This document shows, in pieces, positions 16,316 through 25,429 of a DNA stretch of 35,654 nt (position 1 is its first letter; each line of letters begins with the position of its first letter). The stretch covers positions 1 through 35,654 of the forward strand of contig JAZFYD010000104.1 of the NCBI GenBank assembly GCA_036443405.1. Reading direction: 5' to 3'. The notes below the pieces were generated by a model. The model saw nothing but the letters and a program-made list of their open reading frames with translations, did not search any database and was not told the DNA's origin. The translations under genes and the position numbers were made by a program. The stretch is from JAZFYD01 sp036443405 (GTDB lineage: Bacteria; Planctomycetota; PLA2).

Positions 16316-18517
16316 GTGCGGTCTATCGTGCTTTTTTTCCTCCTCATCGCCGTCGGTGGGGTCGGGGCCTACTTCGTGCGGTTTCAGCAACCGCCCGAGC
16401 CCCCGGCGCCTTGGGCAGCGCTACCGGAGACCGCGACGTTCATCGGGTCCGAGTCCTGCAAGGTCTGCCATGAGGACAAACACGGCCAGTGGCTCGAGAC
16501 CGCGCACGCGTACTCGCTTCGGGAGCCGACCCGCGAAAACGTGAAGGGGAGCTTCGACGGGAAGCCGATCGACTCGGAGTACTTCCGCGCGACACCCTAT
16601 GAGCGGGACGGCGAGTTCTGGATCAAGATCGAGGGCAAGAGAGGGCGGGCAAGCGGCGACTATCCGGTGTCGCACATCGTCGGCCGCTCGTTCGAGCAGG
16701 CGTACCTCTATACGGGTTCGCGGGGCGGGTGGCGCGTGCTGCCGCTCAGTTGGAGCATCGAGCGGGGCGAGTGGGACAAGACGCACGACATCCTCGGCGA
16801 GATCACGGCCGGGCTCGAGATCTATGAGGACTACGACACGCTGCAGCACGTTTTCAATCGCGGCTGCGGCCAGTGCCACGCGACGAACTACGACATGTCG
16901 CACGATCCGAAACGCGATTCGTTCTCGTCGAGTTATCTCGAGGGGGCGGTGGCTTGCGAGTCGTGCCACGGGCCGGGCTCCGTGCACGCCGTTTGGCACG
17001 AGTCGGGTCGATCCGTCGACAAGGGCTACGAAACGCCCGCGCGGTTGCTGCATCCGAAAGGGGATCTGAACGCGGTCGAGGTCGCGGAGTCGTGCGGGCG
17101 CTGCCACTACATGCACGAGTGGCGCTACGCGATCGACGACGATCCGCGCGTGGGCCATCACGACATCGCGATCACGGGGAACTTCGACCGGCCCGGGTTT
17201 TATGCCGACGGACGCCTCGCCGGCCTCAACTATCACGGAACGACGCAGACCCAGAGCGCGTGTTTCCAAAAGGGCAACATGAGCTGCTTCGCCTGCCACC
17301 GCATGCACGGCGGCAAGAAGTGGGCGATGCGGTTCGAAGAGAACAGTGACCGGCAGTGTCTTCAGTGCCATGAGGACATCGGTACCGAGCCCGCCAAGCA
17401 GACCGAGCACAGCCATCACAAGGACGTGCGCTGTGTGGACTGCCACATGCCCAAGCTGCTGACGGGTGTGTTGCATTTCATGCGCGACCACTCCATCGGG
17501 AGCCCCGAGCCCGAGTTGACCGAGCGCTTCGGTGCGGACGCGGTGCCGAACGCGTGCGCGGTGTGTCACGAGAAGGAGGGCGCGAAGTGGGCGCGGGAGT
17601 GGCGTGAGAAGTGGTGGGGCAAGACGCCGGAGCGGTTGGCCGACGACGTGTCACTGGTCGTGGCGTTGCGCGAGGATGGAAAGTCGGTGGAGTCGTCGCG
17701 GCTGCGCGCGGCGGCGGGACGATCGGAGAGTCGGCGCTTCTTTCGCCTGACCGCGATTCGGGCGCTCGCGGCGCGGGGCGAGATCAACGCGCTCGTTCCG
17801 CTCTTGGGCGACCCGGACATCGAGGTTCTGCAGATCGTTTGCCAGGCGCTCGGGGACCAACCGCGCGGGGCGGCGGTGCCCGGGCTCTTGAAATTGCTCG
17901 ACCACAAGACGCGCACGGTTCGCGTGGAGGCGGCATTTGCGGCGGTGCGCGCCGGGGCGCGCGGGGATGTGTTTGCGCCGGCACTTTTGGATGCGCGCGA
18001 GATGCTCGTGCGGCAGGAGGCGCGGCCGATTTTCCTGGAACGGATCGCGATCTTGGCGGAGGCGATCGGTCAGCAGGAGCAGATGTTGGAGTGGGTCCAG
18101 CGGCTGTTGGATCTCAAGCGACGCTCGGCCGTGATGGCCGATCTGTTGCAACGCCGCGCGCGGTTTTTCACGGAGGAGGGCATGCACGCGGATGCGCTTC
18201 GGCTGTATGAGAACGCCGCCGCCCTCGGCGGTCCGCCGCACGCATATCTGAGCCACATCGATTCGGCGGATTCGTTGCTGGCCGTCCGGCGCGCGCCGGA
18301 GGCCGTGACCAACTGGCAGTTCGTCGTGGAGAACGCGGACAAGGCTTCGCTTGCCCACCGGATCGCGAGCGCCCGCTTGGAGGCGGGGACGAAAGACGCG
18401 GGCGAAGAGGCGCGCAACGCACTCCGGGCCGCGACCGAGAGTGCGGCGAGCGACCCCGCGAAGGCCGAGATTCTCCGCCGCGCACGCTGGACCCTCGAGG
18501 CCCTCGGCGGCCGCTAG
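16316..18517 (+). CDS. Octaheme c-type cytochrome with HEAT and TPR repeats
   Basis: Membrane-anchored, periplasm-facing multiheme cytochrome of 733 residues. After an N-terminal membrane helix (RSIVLFFLLIAVGGVGAYF) come eight CxxCH heme sites: CKVCH, CGQCH, CESCH, CGRCH, CFACH, CLQCH, CVDCH and CAVCH, within residues ~48-425. The first resembles cytochrome c554-type SCKVCHEDKHGQW. Residues ~470-560 form HEAT-like helices (LVPLLGDPDIEVLQIVCQAL, PGLLKLLDHKTRTVRVEAAFA), and the last ~130 look like TPR helices. Such fusions are known from Planctomycetota and probably pass electrons within periplasmic complexes. GTG 16316 is preferred; ATG 16229 and GTG 16217 are alternatives that overlap truD. 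Confidence 0.88.
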   Translation: MRSIVLFFLLIAVGGVGAYFVRFQQPPEPPAPWAALPETATFIGSESCKVCHEDKHGQWLETAHAYSLREPTRENVKGSFDGKPIDSEYFRATPYERDGEFWIKIEGKRGRASGDYPVSHIVGRSFEQAYLYTGSRGGWRVLPLSWSIERGEWDKTHDILGEITAGLEIYEDYDTLQHVFNRGCGQCHATNYDMSHDPKRDSFSSSYLEGAVACESCHGPGSVHAVWHESGRSVDKGYETPARLLHPKGDLNAVEVAESCGRCHYMHEWRYAIDDDPRVGHHDIAITGNFDRPGFYADGRLAGLNYHGTTQTQSACFQKGNMSCFACHRMHGGKKWAMRFEENSDRQCLQCHEDIGTEPAKQTEHSHHKDVRCVDCHMPKLLTGVLHFMRDHSIGSPEPELTERFGADAVPNACAVCHEKEGAKWAREWREKWWGKTPERLADDVSLVVALREDGKSVESSRLRAAAGRSESRRFFRLTAIRALAARGEINALVPLLGDPDIEVLQIVCQALGDQPRGAAVPGLLKLLDHKTRTVRVEAAFAAVRAGARGDVFAPALLDAREMLVRQEARPIFLERIAILAEAIGQQEQMLEWVQRLLDLKRRSAVMADLLQRRARFFTEEGMHADALRLYENAAALGGPPHAYLSHIDSADSLLAVRRAPEAVTNWQFVVENADKASLAHRIASARLEAGTKDAGEEARNALRAATESAASDPAKAEILRRARWTLEALGGR

Positions 18518-18560
18518 CTGGCGCCCGGATCGGATTTGGCGGATTGATGGTCGGGTCGAC

Positions 18561-19565
18561 CTAGCGGCCGAGGCGCAGGGAGTTTATGGCCGCGTCGAGC
18601 TCGATGCGGTAGATCTCGTCCGCTTGCGCGGTTGTCGTGACGCGCAGGCAGAACAGCCTCTTGTCGTGGGACAGGAGCATCAGCGCGAGTGACCGCGTGT
18701 CGGTTCCCTTGGAACCTTTCCCTTGGAACTCCTGCGCCGTTTGTTTCGCAGCGCCTTCGATCATGGGCGCGGCGACGTCATGGCGCACGCTGCCTTCGTG
18801 CCGGCCCGCAAACGCTCCGAAGAACGTGTTGAGCCACGTGTCGAACTTCACCGTGCGGCGCGGCCCGTATTCGAAGAGACGCACCAGCGCGTAGCCGCCG
18901 CCGCGAGCGTCGCGCCTTTCGAACGCGACGCGACAACCGGGATCCTCACCGACGTCGATCTCGCGCTCCACAAACCCCTTCGGTTTCTGGATCGCGAACT
19001 GGAACTCCGTGTTTTCGATCTTGCGCGCCTCGCGGTCGTCCTTGCGATTCTCGGGCAGCGGATGCGTCAGGATGCGGAAGCCCGTGCGGAACATCTCCCG
19101 TCCGGCGGCGTAGTCGGGGTCCGCATCGATCTCGCCGTAGACCGTCTCGATGAGTTCGTACCAGACGTTCGAAACCGTGATCGCGGTGACACGCCGGCGG
19201 CAAAGCACGCCGTTCAGCTTCACTTCGTGGCGAAACACGGCGGCTGGAAATCCGCCCCATTTCGCCTCGCCCATGACCTCCTTGGCGTCCTTCGCGCCGG
19301 GGAATCGATAGGCCCCGCGTCGTTTGTCGAGCAGGACCTGCGGGTCGATCGCGCCCTTGACGTGGCTGTGGAACAGGCGCGTGTGCGCGTGCGGGATCGT
19401 CTCGAGGGTGTACGTGAAATCGAGCGTCGATCCCTTGCGGGGTTTCCAACCGGCGGGGAGCTTGCCGAGCACGCGGAAATTCCACGGCTCGTTGCGAATG
19501 AACTCCGCGGGCGCGTCGGCGGGCGCGGCGAGCAGAACGAAGAGGAGCGCCGGCAGGCCGCTCAC
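18561..19565 (-). CDS. Exported two-module 'PxGW' protein A, function unknown
   Basis: Protein of 334 residues with a signal peptide (LPALLFVLLAAPADAPA). Two similar modules can be seen: WNFRVLGKLPAGWKPRKG (PAGW 37-40) and FQFAIQKPKGFVERE (PKGF 195-198), each opening with a strand, a Pro-x-Gly-aromatic turn and continuing with alternating strands; the end, ELDAAINSLRLGR, resembles the closing helix-strand of PsbP/Mog1/DUF1795 domains. No catalytic residues are evident. GTG start overlaps the upstream gene stop (GTGA), so it is the last gene of the gyrA-led group. Confidence 0.75.
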   Translation of the reverse strand: MSGLPALLFVLLAAPADAPAEFIRNEPWNFRVLGKLPAGWKPRKGSTLDFTYTLETIPHAHTRLFHSHVKGAIDPQVLLDKRRGAYRFPGAKDAKEVMGEAKWGGFPAAVFRHEVKLNGVLCRRRVTAITVSNVWYELIETVYGEIDADPDYAAGREMFRTGFRILTHPLPENRKDDREARKIENTEFQFAIQKPKGFVEREIDVGEDPGCRVAFERRDARGGGYALVRLFEYGPRRTVKFDTWLNTFFGAFAGRHEGSVRHDVAAPMIEGAAKQTAQEFQGKGSKGTDTRSLALMLLSHDKRLFCLRVTTTAQADEIYRIELDAAINSLRLGR

Positions 19566-20734
19566 TTCTTCTTCGGCGTGAACGACTTCACGAACTCTTC
19601 GAGCTCATCGGCGAACGCGCGGTCGCCCCCACGGTTGGCGTAGATCCGCAACGTGTACTGGCGATCGTTCTCGCATTGGGCGAAGTACCAAGTCTCCTTG
19701 TTCACCGACGTCGTGCGCCCAACCAGTTCGAGCTTGATCGCCTTCTTGGCGAGCGGGAAATGCTTCTTGTACTTCGCGTCGATAACCGGCTCCTTGGCCT
19801 TCTTCTGGCGCTCCGTGAAGACTTTCGCCGCCTGGTCTGCCAGCTTCTCGATGGTGTACCGCGCCTTCTTTTTCGTCTGGACCGAGATCTCGACGAGCAC
19901 GTACCCCGAACGGTTGTTGCGCATGAACTTGTAGCGCACGCCGCGGGCGAGGTCGTTCTTGTCCGGCTTCTGTTCGACGAGACCCTCGGGCTTCACGCAC
20001 TTGAATTTCCAGAAGTCGTCCTCGATGACTCGGGACAAGAGGAGCTTCGGGTCGATGTCGTCGGATGAGTCCTTGGCGACGCCGCCTATTCTTTTGGCCT
20101 TCTTCTGGCTCTTCTTGCCGTCCTTGTGCTTTTGCAGCTTTTCCTTCTTGAGGAAGTCGAACGATCCGATGATCCAGTTCAGCTCCTCTTCGAGGTCGTC
20201 ATCACCGATCGCCTTCATGAAACGGTCGATGACGATGAAGTACATGTGGCGCCCCATGCGCGTCACTAGGTAGCTGCGGTGCAGCTGGAAGGTGACGCGG
20301 ATGCCCTTCACCGAAGTGACCAGCGCATCCTGGACGCGATCGTCCTTGCCGACCTTGATCATCTCCGACTTGCGGTCGTGCACGTTCTCGATGCTGCCCT
20401 CGAAGACGTTCTGCCACTTTGCGATGATCTGATCGAGCTTCTTGCGCGCATCGAAATCGGTCATCGGGTAGGCGTAGACCCAAACGTCGGCCTGCGAGCC
20501 GTTGTCGAACTCCGCGAAGATCGTGCTGAAGTGCGCCAGGCACCCGGCTCTTTTCTGAGCCTCGCCGACTTCCTCCATGTTCCAGTCCATGGAGTCGGGC
20601 GGTATCGCGATCTTGAAGTTCAGGTCCTCCAGGATGACGACGTTGTCTCCGACTTCCTCGACTTCTTCGGCTTCCTCGGCGCGGGCCGAGACGGCGAGTC
20701 CGAATGCAAGGAGAGTGACCGCGAGTTTGCGCAT
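19562..20734 (-). CDS. Exported two-module 'PxGW' protein B, function unknown
   Basis: Protein of 390 residues from ATG 20734 (GTG 20743 is an alternative giving 393). Signal peptide KLAVTLLAFGLAVSARA. Module one opens FKIAIPPDSMDWNMEE (40-55) and closes WIIGSFDFLKKEK (187-199); a Lys-rich linker (about 197-216) leads to module two, FWKFKCVKPEGLVEQ (241-255), which closes FVKSFTPKKK at the C-terminus. The open-close pattern is that of PsbP/DUF1795-like domains, by inspection only. Twenty bases downstream of protein C, overlapping protein A by four. Confidence 0.75.
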   Translation of the reverse strand: MRKLAVTLLAFGLAVSARAEEAEEVEEVGDNVVILEDLNFKIAIPPDSMDWNMEEVGEAQKRAGCLAHFSTIFAEFDNGSQADVWVYAYPMTDFDARKKLDQIIAKWQNVFEGSIENVHDRKSEMIKVGKDDRVQDALVTSVKGIRVTFQLHRSYLVTRMGRHMYFIVIDRFMKAIGDDDLEEELNWIIGSFDFLKKEKLQKHKDGKKSQKKAKRIGGVAKDSSDDIDPKLLLSRVIEDDFWKFKCVKPEGLVEQKPDKNDLARGVRYKFMRNNRSGYVLVEISVQTKKKARYTIEKLADQAAKVFTERQKKAKEPVIDAKYKKHFPLAKKAIKLELVGRTTSVNKETWYFAQCENDRQYTLRIYANRGGDRAFADELEEFVKSFTPKKK

Positions 20735-20754
20735 GGTGTGCACCGTGTTCAGGC

Positions 20755-22536
20755 CTATTTCTTCCGAAAGCCGATCTTTTTGACGAAGGTCTTGATCGGA
20801 GCCTCAAACGCCTTGATCCCGTCGCCGCGCGACGTGATTTCGAGTTCGATGCGCCAGCCCTTCTTGTCTGTGACAAAGTTGCGTCGCGATGCCGAGAACC
20901 CGTCGATGATTCCCGTGTAGCGCATCCCTTTCGCGCTGCCGATCCGGCCCAGCGTGATCTTGTCGGGCTTGGGTTTGATCCTGCCGGATCCGCGGGCCTG
21001 GGACTCCCACTTGGAACTCCACTGCTGGTAGAGGTTCTTGACGTCTTGGAACTTCGTTCTCGCGGGGAGTTCCGTGCGGTGGCTTGCGATGAACCGGATG
21101 ACGACGTTGTTGTTGTCCTGGTCCTGCGCCACGAGGAACAGCTTCAGCGCCCCGTTCTCGAGTTCCGAGACACGGATGAACCCGGCCGGAATGATGTACC
21201 GAAGTTCGATGACCGCGGAAGGCTCCTTGTCCCGCCGGGTCTTGCTGAACACCTCGACGAGGTGTTTGCCCTTGCGATCCTTGGCGTTGGCCGGATCGTC
21301 TTTCGTGTTGGCGAACGTCATATTGCCGACTCGCAGCGGCGGAAGCTTCGCGGTGCCGGAGATGAGCTCGAAGCTCTCGTTCATCGTCCGGAACTCCGCG
21401 AGCAGGCTCTCGTCGCTGGACTGCCGGTTCGCGACCTCACGCAGAATGATCATGTAGACATTCGGCGAGAGCATTCCGACGCGGCCGTAGAGCGTGTACA
21501 TCGGCGGATCCGGGATCGAGAGCTTCACGCCTTTGTTCGCGTGCTCCTGGATCCGGCGGATCGCCTCCCACTCTTCCTTCTTGCGGCTGGTCACGGTCCA
21601 GCGCGACGCCTTCTCGATCCCGGGGAGCAGCTCGCTCTCGTCGGAGTCGAAATCGAGTTCGTTCGTGTGGCCGAAGAAGTTCTCCATGAGCGGCTTCGTG
21701 CGGTCGGTCAGGAACTGCGTCGGCCCTTCCTCCGCGAAGATGGACGCGTTGAAACCGGTGAAGCGGTAGAACGTCACGACAGCAACGTCATTGCCGCTGG
21801 AGTTCGTGCGGATCGCAGTGAAACGCGTCGGCGCGCCCTCGACGGGGTTCACGTCGTTCGGGATGGCCCAGCCCGGCGGCAACGTCACTTTCAGGTTGCC
21901 GTCCTTGTCCTCGACCGGTGTCGGCTCCGCGTCCTCTGGCAGGCTCAGGTCCAGCTTCGGCGGCACCGGACTCGGGAAACGGATGCCCTCCATCATCTTG
22001 TCGGCGAGTTCCCCGTTGGCGCCCTCGGCGTCGCCTTTGGCGATCTCATGGACGATGAAGACGTTGCCGCCGTTGATCACGGCCGCGACGCGGTGGCGGA
22101 TCTGCACGTCGTCTTCATCGACGCCGGAGATTTCATAGCCGTGCGAGCCGACCTCCTCGTCGCCATCCCCTTTGAAGGTGCGCGTGCGAACGAGCGTGAA
22201 CTTGGTGAGGATCGTCGTGAGCTCCTCTTCCACCAACTTCTGCTGCTCTTCGGCCCACTTCTCGGGGTCGAACTCGATCGCGGATTCGACCTCGATCGTG
22301 AGGCGGAAGGTCTTTCCGTCCGCGATCTCGGCGTCCGCGGCGTAGATCACCGTTGAACCGTCTACGGTTGTGTCCCGGGACCAGCCGTCCGGGGCCTCGA
22401 CATTGAGGCCCGCCGCTTTCCGTTCGAACGCGTCACCGAACGCGAGCGCCGGCAGGAGAACAACTGCAAGCGCCGACGCGAGAGCCAGTTGCATCGGTTT
22501 CCCGAGGCCCTGCGGATTGAAATTCGTTCGCCTCAT
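20755..22536 (-). CDS. Exported three-module 'PxGW' protein C, function unknown
   Basis: Protein of 593 residues with a strong Shine-Dalgarno (AAGGGAG) before ATG 22536 and a signal peptide LALASALAVVLLPALAFG. Three modules begin GLNVEAPDGWSRD (43-55), LKVTLPPGWAIPND (215-228) and LRYIIPAGFIRVSE (446-459), and end with short aromatic strands (MMEGIRFPSP; TMNESFELIS; VKKIGFRKK). It is the largest member of the set. The frame is open upstream to 22632, but the start there lacks support and the signal peptide begins at 22536. Lies 92 bases after gyrA. Confidence 0.75.
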   Translation of the reverse strand: MRRTNFNPQGLGKPMQLALASALAVVLLPALAFGDAFERKAAGLNVEAPDGWSRDTTVDGSTVIYAADAEIADGKTFRLTIEVESAIEFDPEKWAEEQQKLVEEELTTILTKFTLVRTRTFKGDGDEEVGSHGYEISGVDEDDVQIRHRVAAVINGGNVFIVHEIAKGDAEGANGELADKMMEGIRFPSPVPPKLDLSLPEDAEPTPVEDKDGNLKVTLPPGWAIPNDVNPVEGAPTRFTAIRTNSSGNDVAVVTFYRFTGFNASIFAEEGPTQFLTDRTKPLMENFFGHTNELDFDSDESELLPGIEKASRWTVTSRKKEEWEAIRRIQEHANKGVKLSIPDPPMYTLYGRVGMLSPNVYMIILREVANRQSSDESLLAEFRTMNESFELISGTAKLPPLRVGNMTFANTKDDPANAKDRKGKHLVEVFSKTRRDKEPSAVIELRYIIPAGFIRVSELENGALKLFLVAQDQDNNNVVIRFIASHRTELPARTKFQDVKNLYQQWSSKWESQARGSGRIKPKPDKITLGRIGSAKGMRYTGIIDGFSASRRNFVTDKKGWRIELEITSRGDGIKAFEAPIKTFVKKIGFRKK

Positions 22537-22541
22537 CGTGA

Positions 22542-22575
22542 CTCCCTTGCCGCGCGGGGAGAGGAGCCGCTCCCC
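22542..22575 (-). promoter_or_regulatory. Shine-Dalgarno and hairpin in the gyrA-protein C gap
   Basis: AAGGGAG (22542-22548 on the minus strand) lies five bases before ATG 22536. Just upstream, GGGGAG and CTCCCC (22556-22561 and 22570-22575) can pair around an 8-base loop. No T-run follows, so this is more likely a leader or mRNA-processing structure than a terminator. Confidence 0.4.
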
Positions 22576-22628
22576 CCCTCGGTGTTTGGCTGTCTCGCAA
22601 GCCGTCAATTGTGGTTCAGAGTGTACCG

Positions 22629-25253
22629 TCAATCGCCTTCCGGCTCGCCCCCCTCCGGGGCCGTTTCGTCCCGCTCTCGGTCGTCCGGTTGGCCATTGCT
22701 GCCGCCTGCATCACCAGCCCCGCCGCCCGGATCTCCAACCTCGCCGCCCGGATCTCCATTGCCGTTGGACGGTTCACCATTGCCGTTGGACGGGACGACG
22801 GACGCTGCGAGAAGGCGGTCCTTGGGCTTCAACTTGATGATGCGCACGCCCTGCGTGTTGCGGCCGATCTTCGAGATTTCCGCCACGCGGGTGCGCACGA
22901 CCATGCCTTGGGCGGTGATCAGCACGATTTCGTCGCTTTCGTCGACCATGTAGGCGCCGATGACGGGGCCGTTGCGGGTTGTCGCCTGGATGTCCTTGAG
23001 GCCGAGGCCGCCGCGGGTCTGCGGCCGGTACTCGCTGGCCAGCGTGCGCTTGCCGTAGCCGTTTTCGCACAGCGTCAGGAGCGAGGCGCCAGGTCGGGCC
23101 ACACTCAATCCCACGACCTCGTCGCCCCTGCGCAAACGGATGCCGCGTACGCCTCGGGCGGTGCGGCCCATCCGGCGAGCGTCGGACTCCGAGAAGCGAA
23201 TGGCCATGCCCTGCTTGGTGGCGATGATGACATCCTCGCCGCCGCTGAGCAGCGCGGCGCCGAGCAGTTCGTCGCCGTCACTGACCTCGCACGCGATCAA
23301 GCCGGTTTGGCGCGCCGCGTTGCGAAGCAGGGACAGAGTGACCTTCTTGACGTAGCCCAACCGGCTCACGAACAGCAGGTCGCGATCGTCGAATTCCTCG
23401 AGGGCGAAGGCGGCCGTGACCTCTTCACCGTCTTTCAGATTGAGCAGGTTGTTGATGTTGCGACCGGCGCTTTGTCGGCGCAGCACCGGGATTTCGAAGA
23501 CACGTTTCGCGAAACCGCGGCCGCGTGTGGTCAGGAAGAGCAGCGTGTCGTGCGTGCTCGCCGCCCACAGGTGGCTGATGATGTCCTCTTCCTTCGTGTC
23601 CGCGCCGATGATGCCGCGACCGCCGCGCGCCTGGGCGCGATACGTGTCGAGCGCGACGCGCTTCAGGTAGCCGCTGCGGCTCATCGTGACGACCATGTCC
23701 TCGACGGCGATCAGCTCTTCGCGGTTGAACTCGGTGAGCTCGTCGCTGATTTCGGTCCGGCGCGGCTGCGCGTGGCGCCTTCTCAGCTCGGCGAGTTCCT
23801 CGATGATGACTTCCATCTGCTTGCGCTCGGAACCGAGGATCTCCTCGTAGCCGGCAACCTTGATGAGCAGTTCTTTCAGCTCGTCTTCCAGCTTCTGACG
23901 TTCGAGACCCGTCAACCGTGCAAGAGTCATGCGCAGAATCGCCTCGGATTGTTTCTCCGAGAATCCGAACTTGTCGATCAGTCGCGCTTGCGCGACCTCG
24001 GGGTTCGGGCTGCTGCGAATGGTCTCGATGATCTGGTCGATGACGTCCAGCGCCTTTAGCAGGCCCTCGACGATGTGCGCACGCGCCTGCGCCTTGTTGA
24101 GCAGGAAATTCGTGCGGCGCACGATGACGCTTTGGCGGTAGTCGCGATAGTGCTGCAGCATTCCCTTGAGCGGGAGTTGCTGCGGGCGGCTATTGACGAG
24201 CGCGATGCAGTTCACGCCGAACGTGTCCTGAAGCGCCGTGTGCTTGTAGAGCAGGTTTTCGATGACCTGCGGATCCTCGCCCGCCTTGAGCTTCAAGTAG
24301 ATGCGGTACGGGTTGGTGCGGTCCGCGTAGTCCTCGATCTTGCTGATGCCATCGATCGTGCCGTCTCGAACCAGCGACGCGATGCGCTCGATGATGAGGT
24401 CGCGGCGCGGCGGGTACGGGATCTCGTCGATGTGGAGAGCCCAACGGCCGGGCTTCTCCTCCTCGGCGCGGATCTTGGCGCGCACGGTGAGGCGCCCGCG
24501 GCCGGTGCTGTACGCGTCCCAGATGCCGCTCTGGCCGCAGATGAGGCCACCCGTCGGGAAGTCCGGGCCGGGCATGACCTGCATCAGTTCCGCGAGTTCG
24601 ACGTCGGGGTTTTCGATGAACAGCGTGAGCGCGTCCACGACCTCGCCGAGGTTGTGGGGCGGGATGTTGCTGGCCATGCCGACCGCGATGCCGATGGAGC
24701 CGTTGACGAGCAGGTTGGGGAACTTGCCCGGCAGAACCGTCGGCTCGGTGCGCGAGTCGTCGTAGTTCGGCGCGTAGTCGACGGTGTCGAGTTCGAGGTC
24801 GTCGAGCATCGCAACCGCGGCGTCGGTCAGGCGCGCTTCGGTGTAACGCATGGCGGCCGGCGGGTCGCCGTCGACCGAACCGAAGTTACCCTGGCCGTCG
24901 ACGAGGGTGCGGCTCATGTTGAACGGCTGCGCCATGCGCACGAGCGTCGGGTAGACCACCGATTCGCCGTGGGGGTGGTAGTTTCCCGACGTGTCGCCGG
25001 CGATCTTCGCGCACTTGCGGAATTTCGACCGCGGACCGAGATTCAGGTCGTTCATGGCGACGAGGATGCGCCGTTGGCTGGGTTTCAACCCGTCGCGCAC
25101 ATCGGGCAGCGCGCGCGAGACGATGACGCTCATCGCATAGCGCAGGTAGCTGCTCCGCATTTCGTCCTCGATCAGGAGGTCACGGATTTTGTCGGGCGGA
25201 TCGCGGCCGGTATCGGGTGTCGGCGGCGTCTCAGGGGGCGGCTTATCGGACAT
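22629..25253 (-). CDS. gyrA: DNA gyrase subunit A
   Basis: Type IIA topoisomerase breakage-rejoining subunit, 874 residues, which with GyrB supercoils DNA. Catalytic Tyr137 lies in AAMRYTEARL. The quinolone region reads NYHPHGESVVYPTLVRMAQ (91-109): the Ser matching E. coli Ser83 is kept (Ser98), the Asp87 position is Pro102. A GyrA-box QARGGRG (about 541-547) in the C-terminal beta-pinwheel identifies it as gyrase and not topoisomerase IV. The last ~60 residues are a Gly/Asn/Asp/Pro-rich tail with repeated SNGNG and GDPGG, unlike typical acidic GyrA tails. gyrB is not adjacent. Confidence 0.97.
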   Translation of the reverse strand: MSDKPPPETPPTPDTGRDPPDKIRDLLIEDEMRSSYLRYAMSVIVSRALPDVRDGLKPSQRRILVAMNDLNLGPRSKFRKCAKIAGDTSGNYHPHGESVVYPTLVRMAQPFNMSRTLVDGQGNFGSVDGDPPAAMRYTEARLTDAAVAMLDDLELDTVDYAPNYDDSRTEPTVLPGKFPNLLVNGSIGIAVGMASNIPPHNLGEVVDALTLFIENPDVELAELMQVMPGPDFPTGGLICGQSGIWDAYSTGRGRLTVRAKIRAEEEKPGRWALHIDEIPYPPRRDLIIERIASLVRDGTIDGISKIEDYADRTNPYRIYLKLKAGEDPQVIENLLYKHTALQDTFGVNCIALVNSRPQQLPLKGMLQHYRDYRQSVIVRRTNFLLNKAQARAHIVEGLLKALDVIDQIIETIRSSPNPEVAQARLIDKFGFSEKQSEAILRMTLARLTGLERQKLEDELKELLIKVAGYEEILGSERKQMEVIIEELAELRRRHAQPRRTEISDELTEFNREELIAVEDMVVTMSRSGYLKRVALDTYRAQARGGRGIIGADTKEEDIISHLWAASTHDTLLFLTTRGRGFAKRVFEIPVLRRQSAGRNINNLLNLKDGEEVTAAFALEEFDDRDLLFVSRLGYVKKVTLSLLRNAARQTGLIACEVSDGDELLGAALLSGGEDVIIATKQGMAIRFSESDARRMGRTARGVRGIRLRRGDEVVGLSVARPGASLLTLCENGYGKRTLASEYRPQTRGGLGLKDIQATTRNGPVIGAYMVDESDEIVLITAQGMVVRTRVAEISKIGRNTQGVRIIKLKPKDRLLAASVVPSNGNGEPSNGNGDPGGEVGDPGGGAGDAGGSNGQPDDRERDETAPEGGEPEGD

Positions 25254-25429
25254 GGGTGTCTTTGGTAATGGCGTTAATGAGGCCTGGATTGGGGCCCGTT
25301 TTGGGCCGTTGCCCGGAGCGCTCGAACAGCATTCCCGGGCTTATTTGAAACAAGCGAACAAGGTAGCATGGGCGGGCTGAACGGTCAAGCGGTGCGGCCG
25401 TCCTAAGTTGTTGCCAGAAAACGAGTTAC
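25254..25429. other. Divergent intergenic region, gyrA / C45-like gene
   Basis: 176 bases with noticeably more A/T runs than the flanks (for example CTTATTTGAAACAAGCGAAC). It must hold promoters for both directions. TAAGTT at about 25405 and TTGAAA at about 25348 are the only promoter-like words I see, neither with proper spacing. No ORF or repeat recognised. Confidence 0.3.

Noticed and set aside
22611..24059. 482-codon plus-strand ORF
   Set aside because: Antisense to gyrA, with an Arg/Ala/Val-rich shadow composition.
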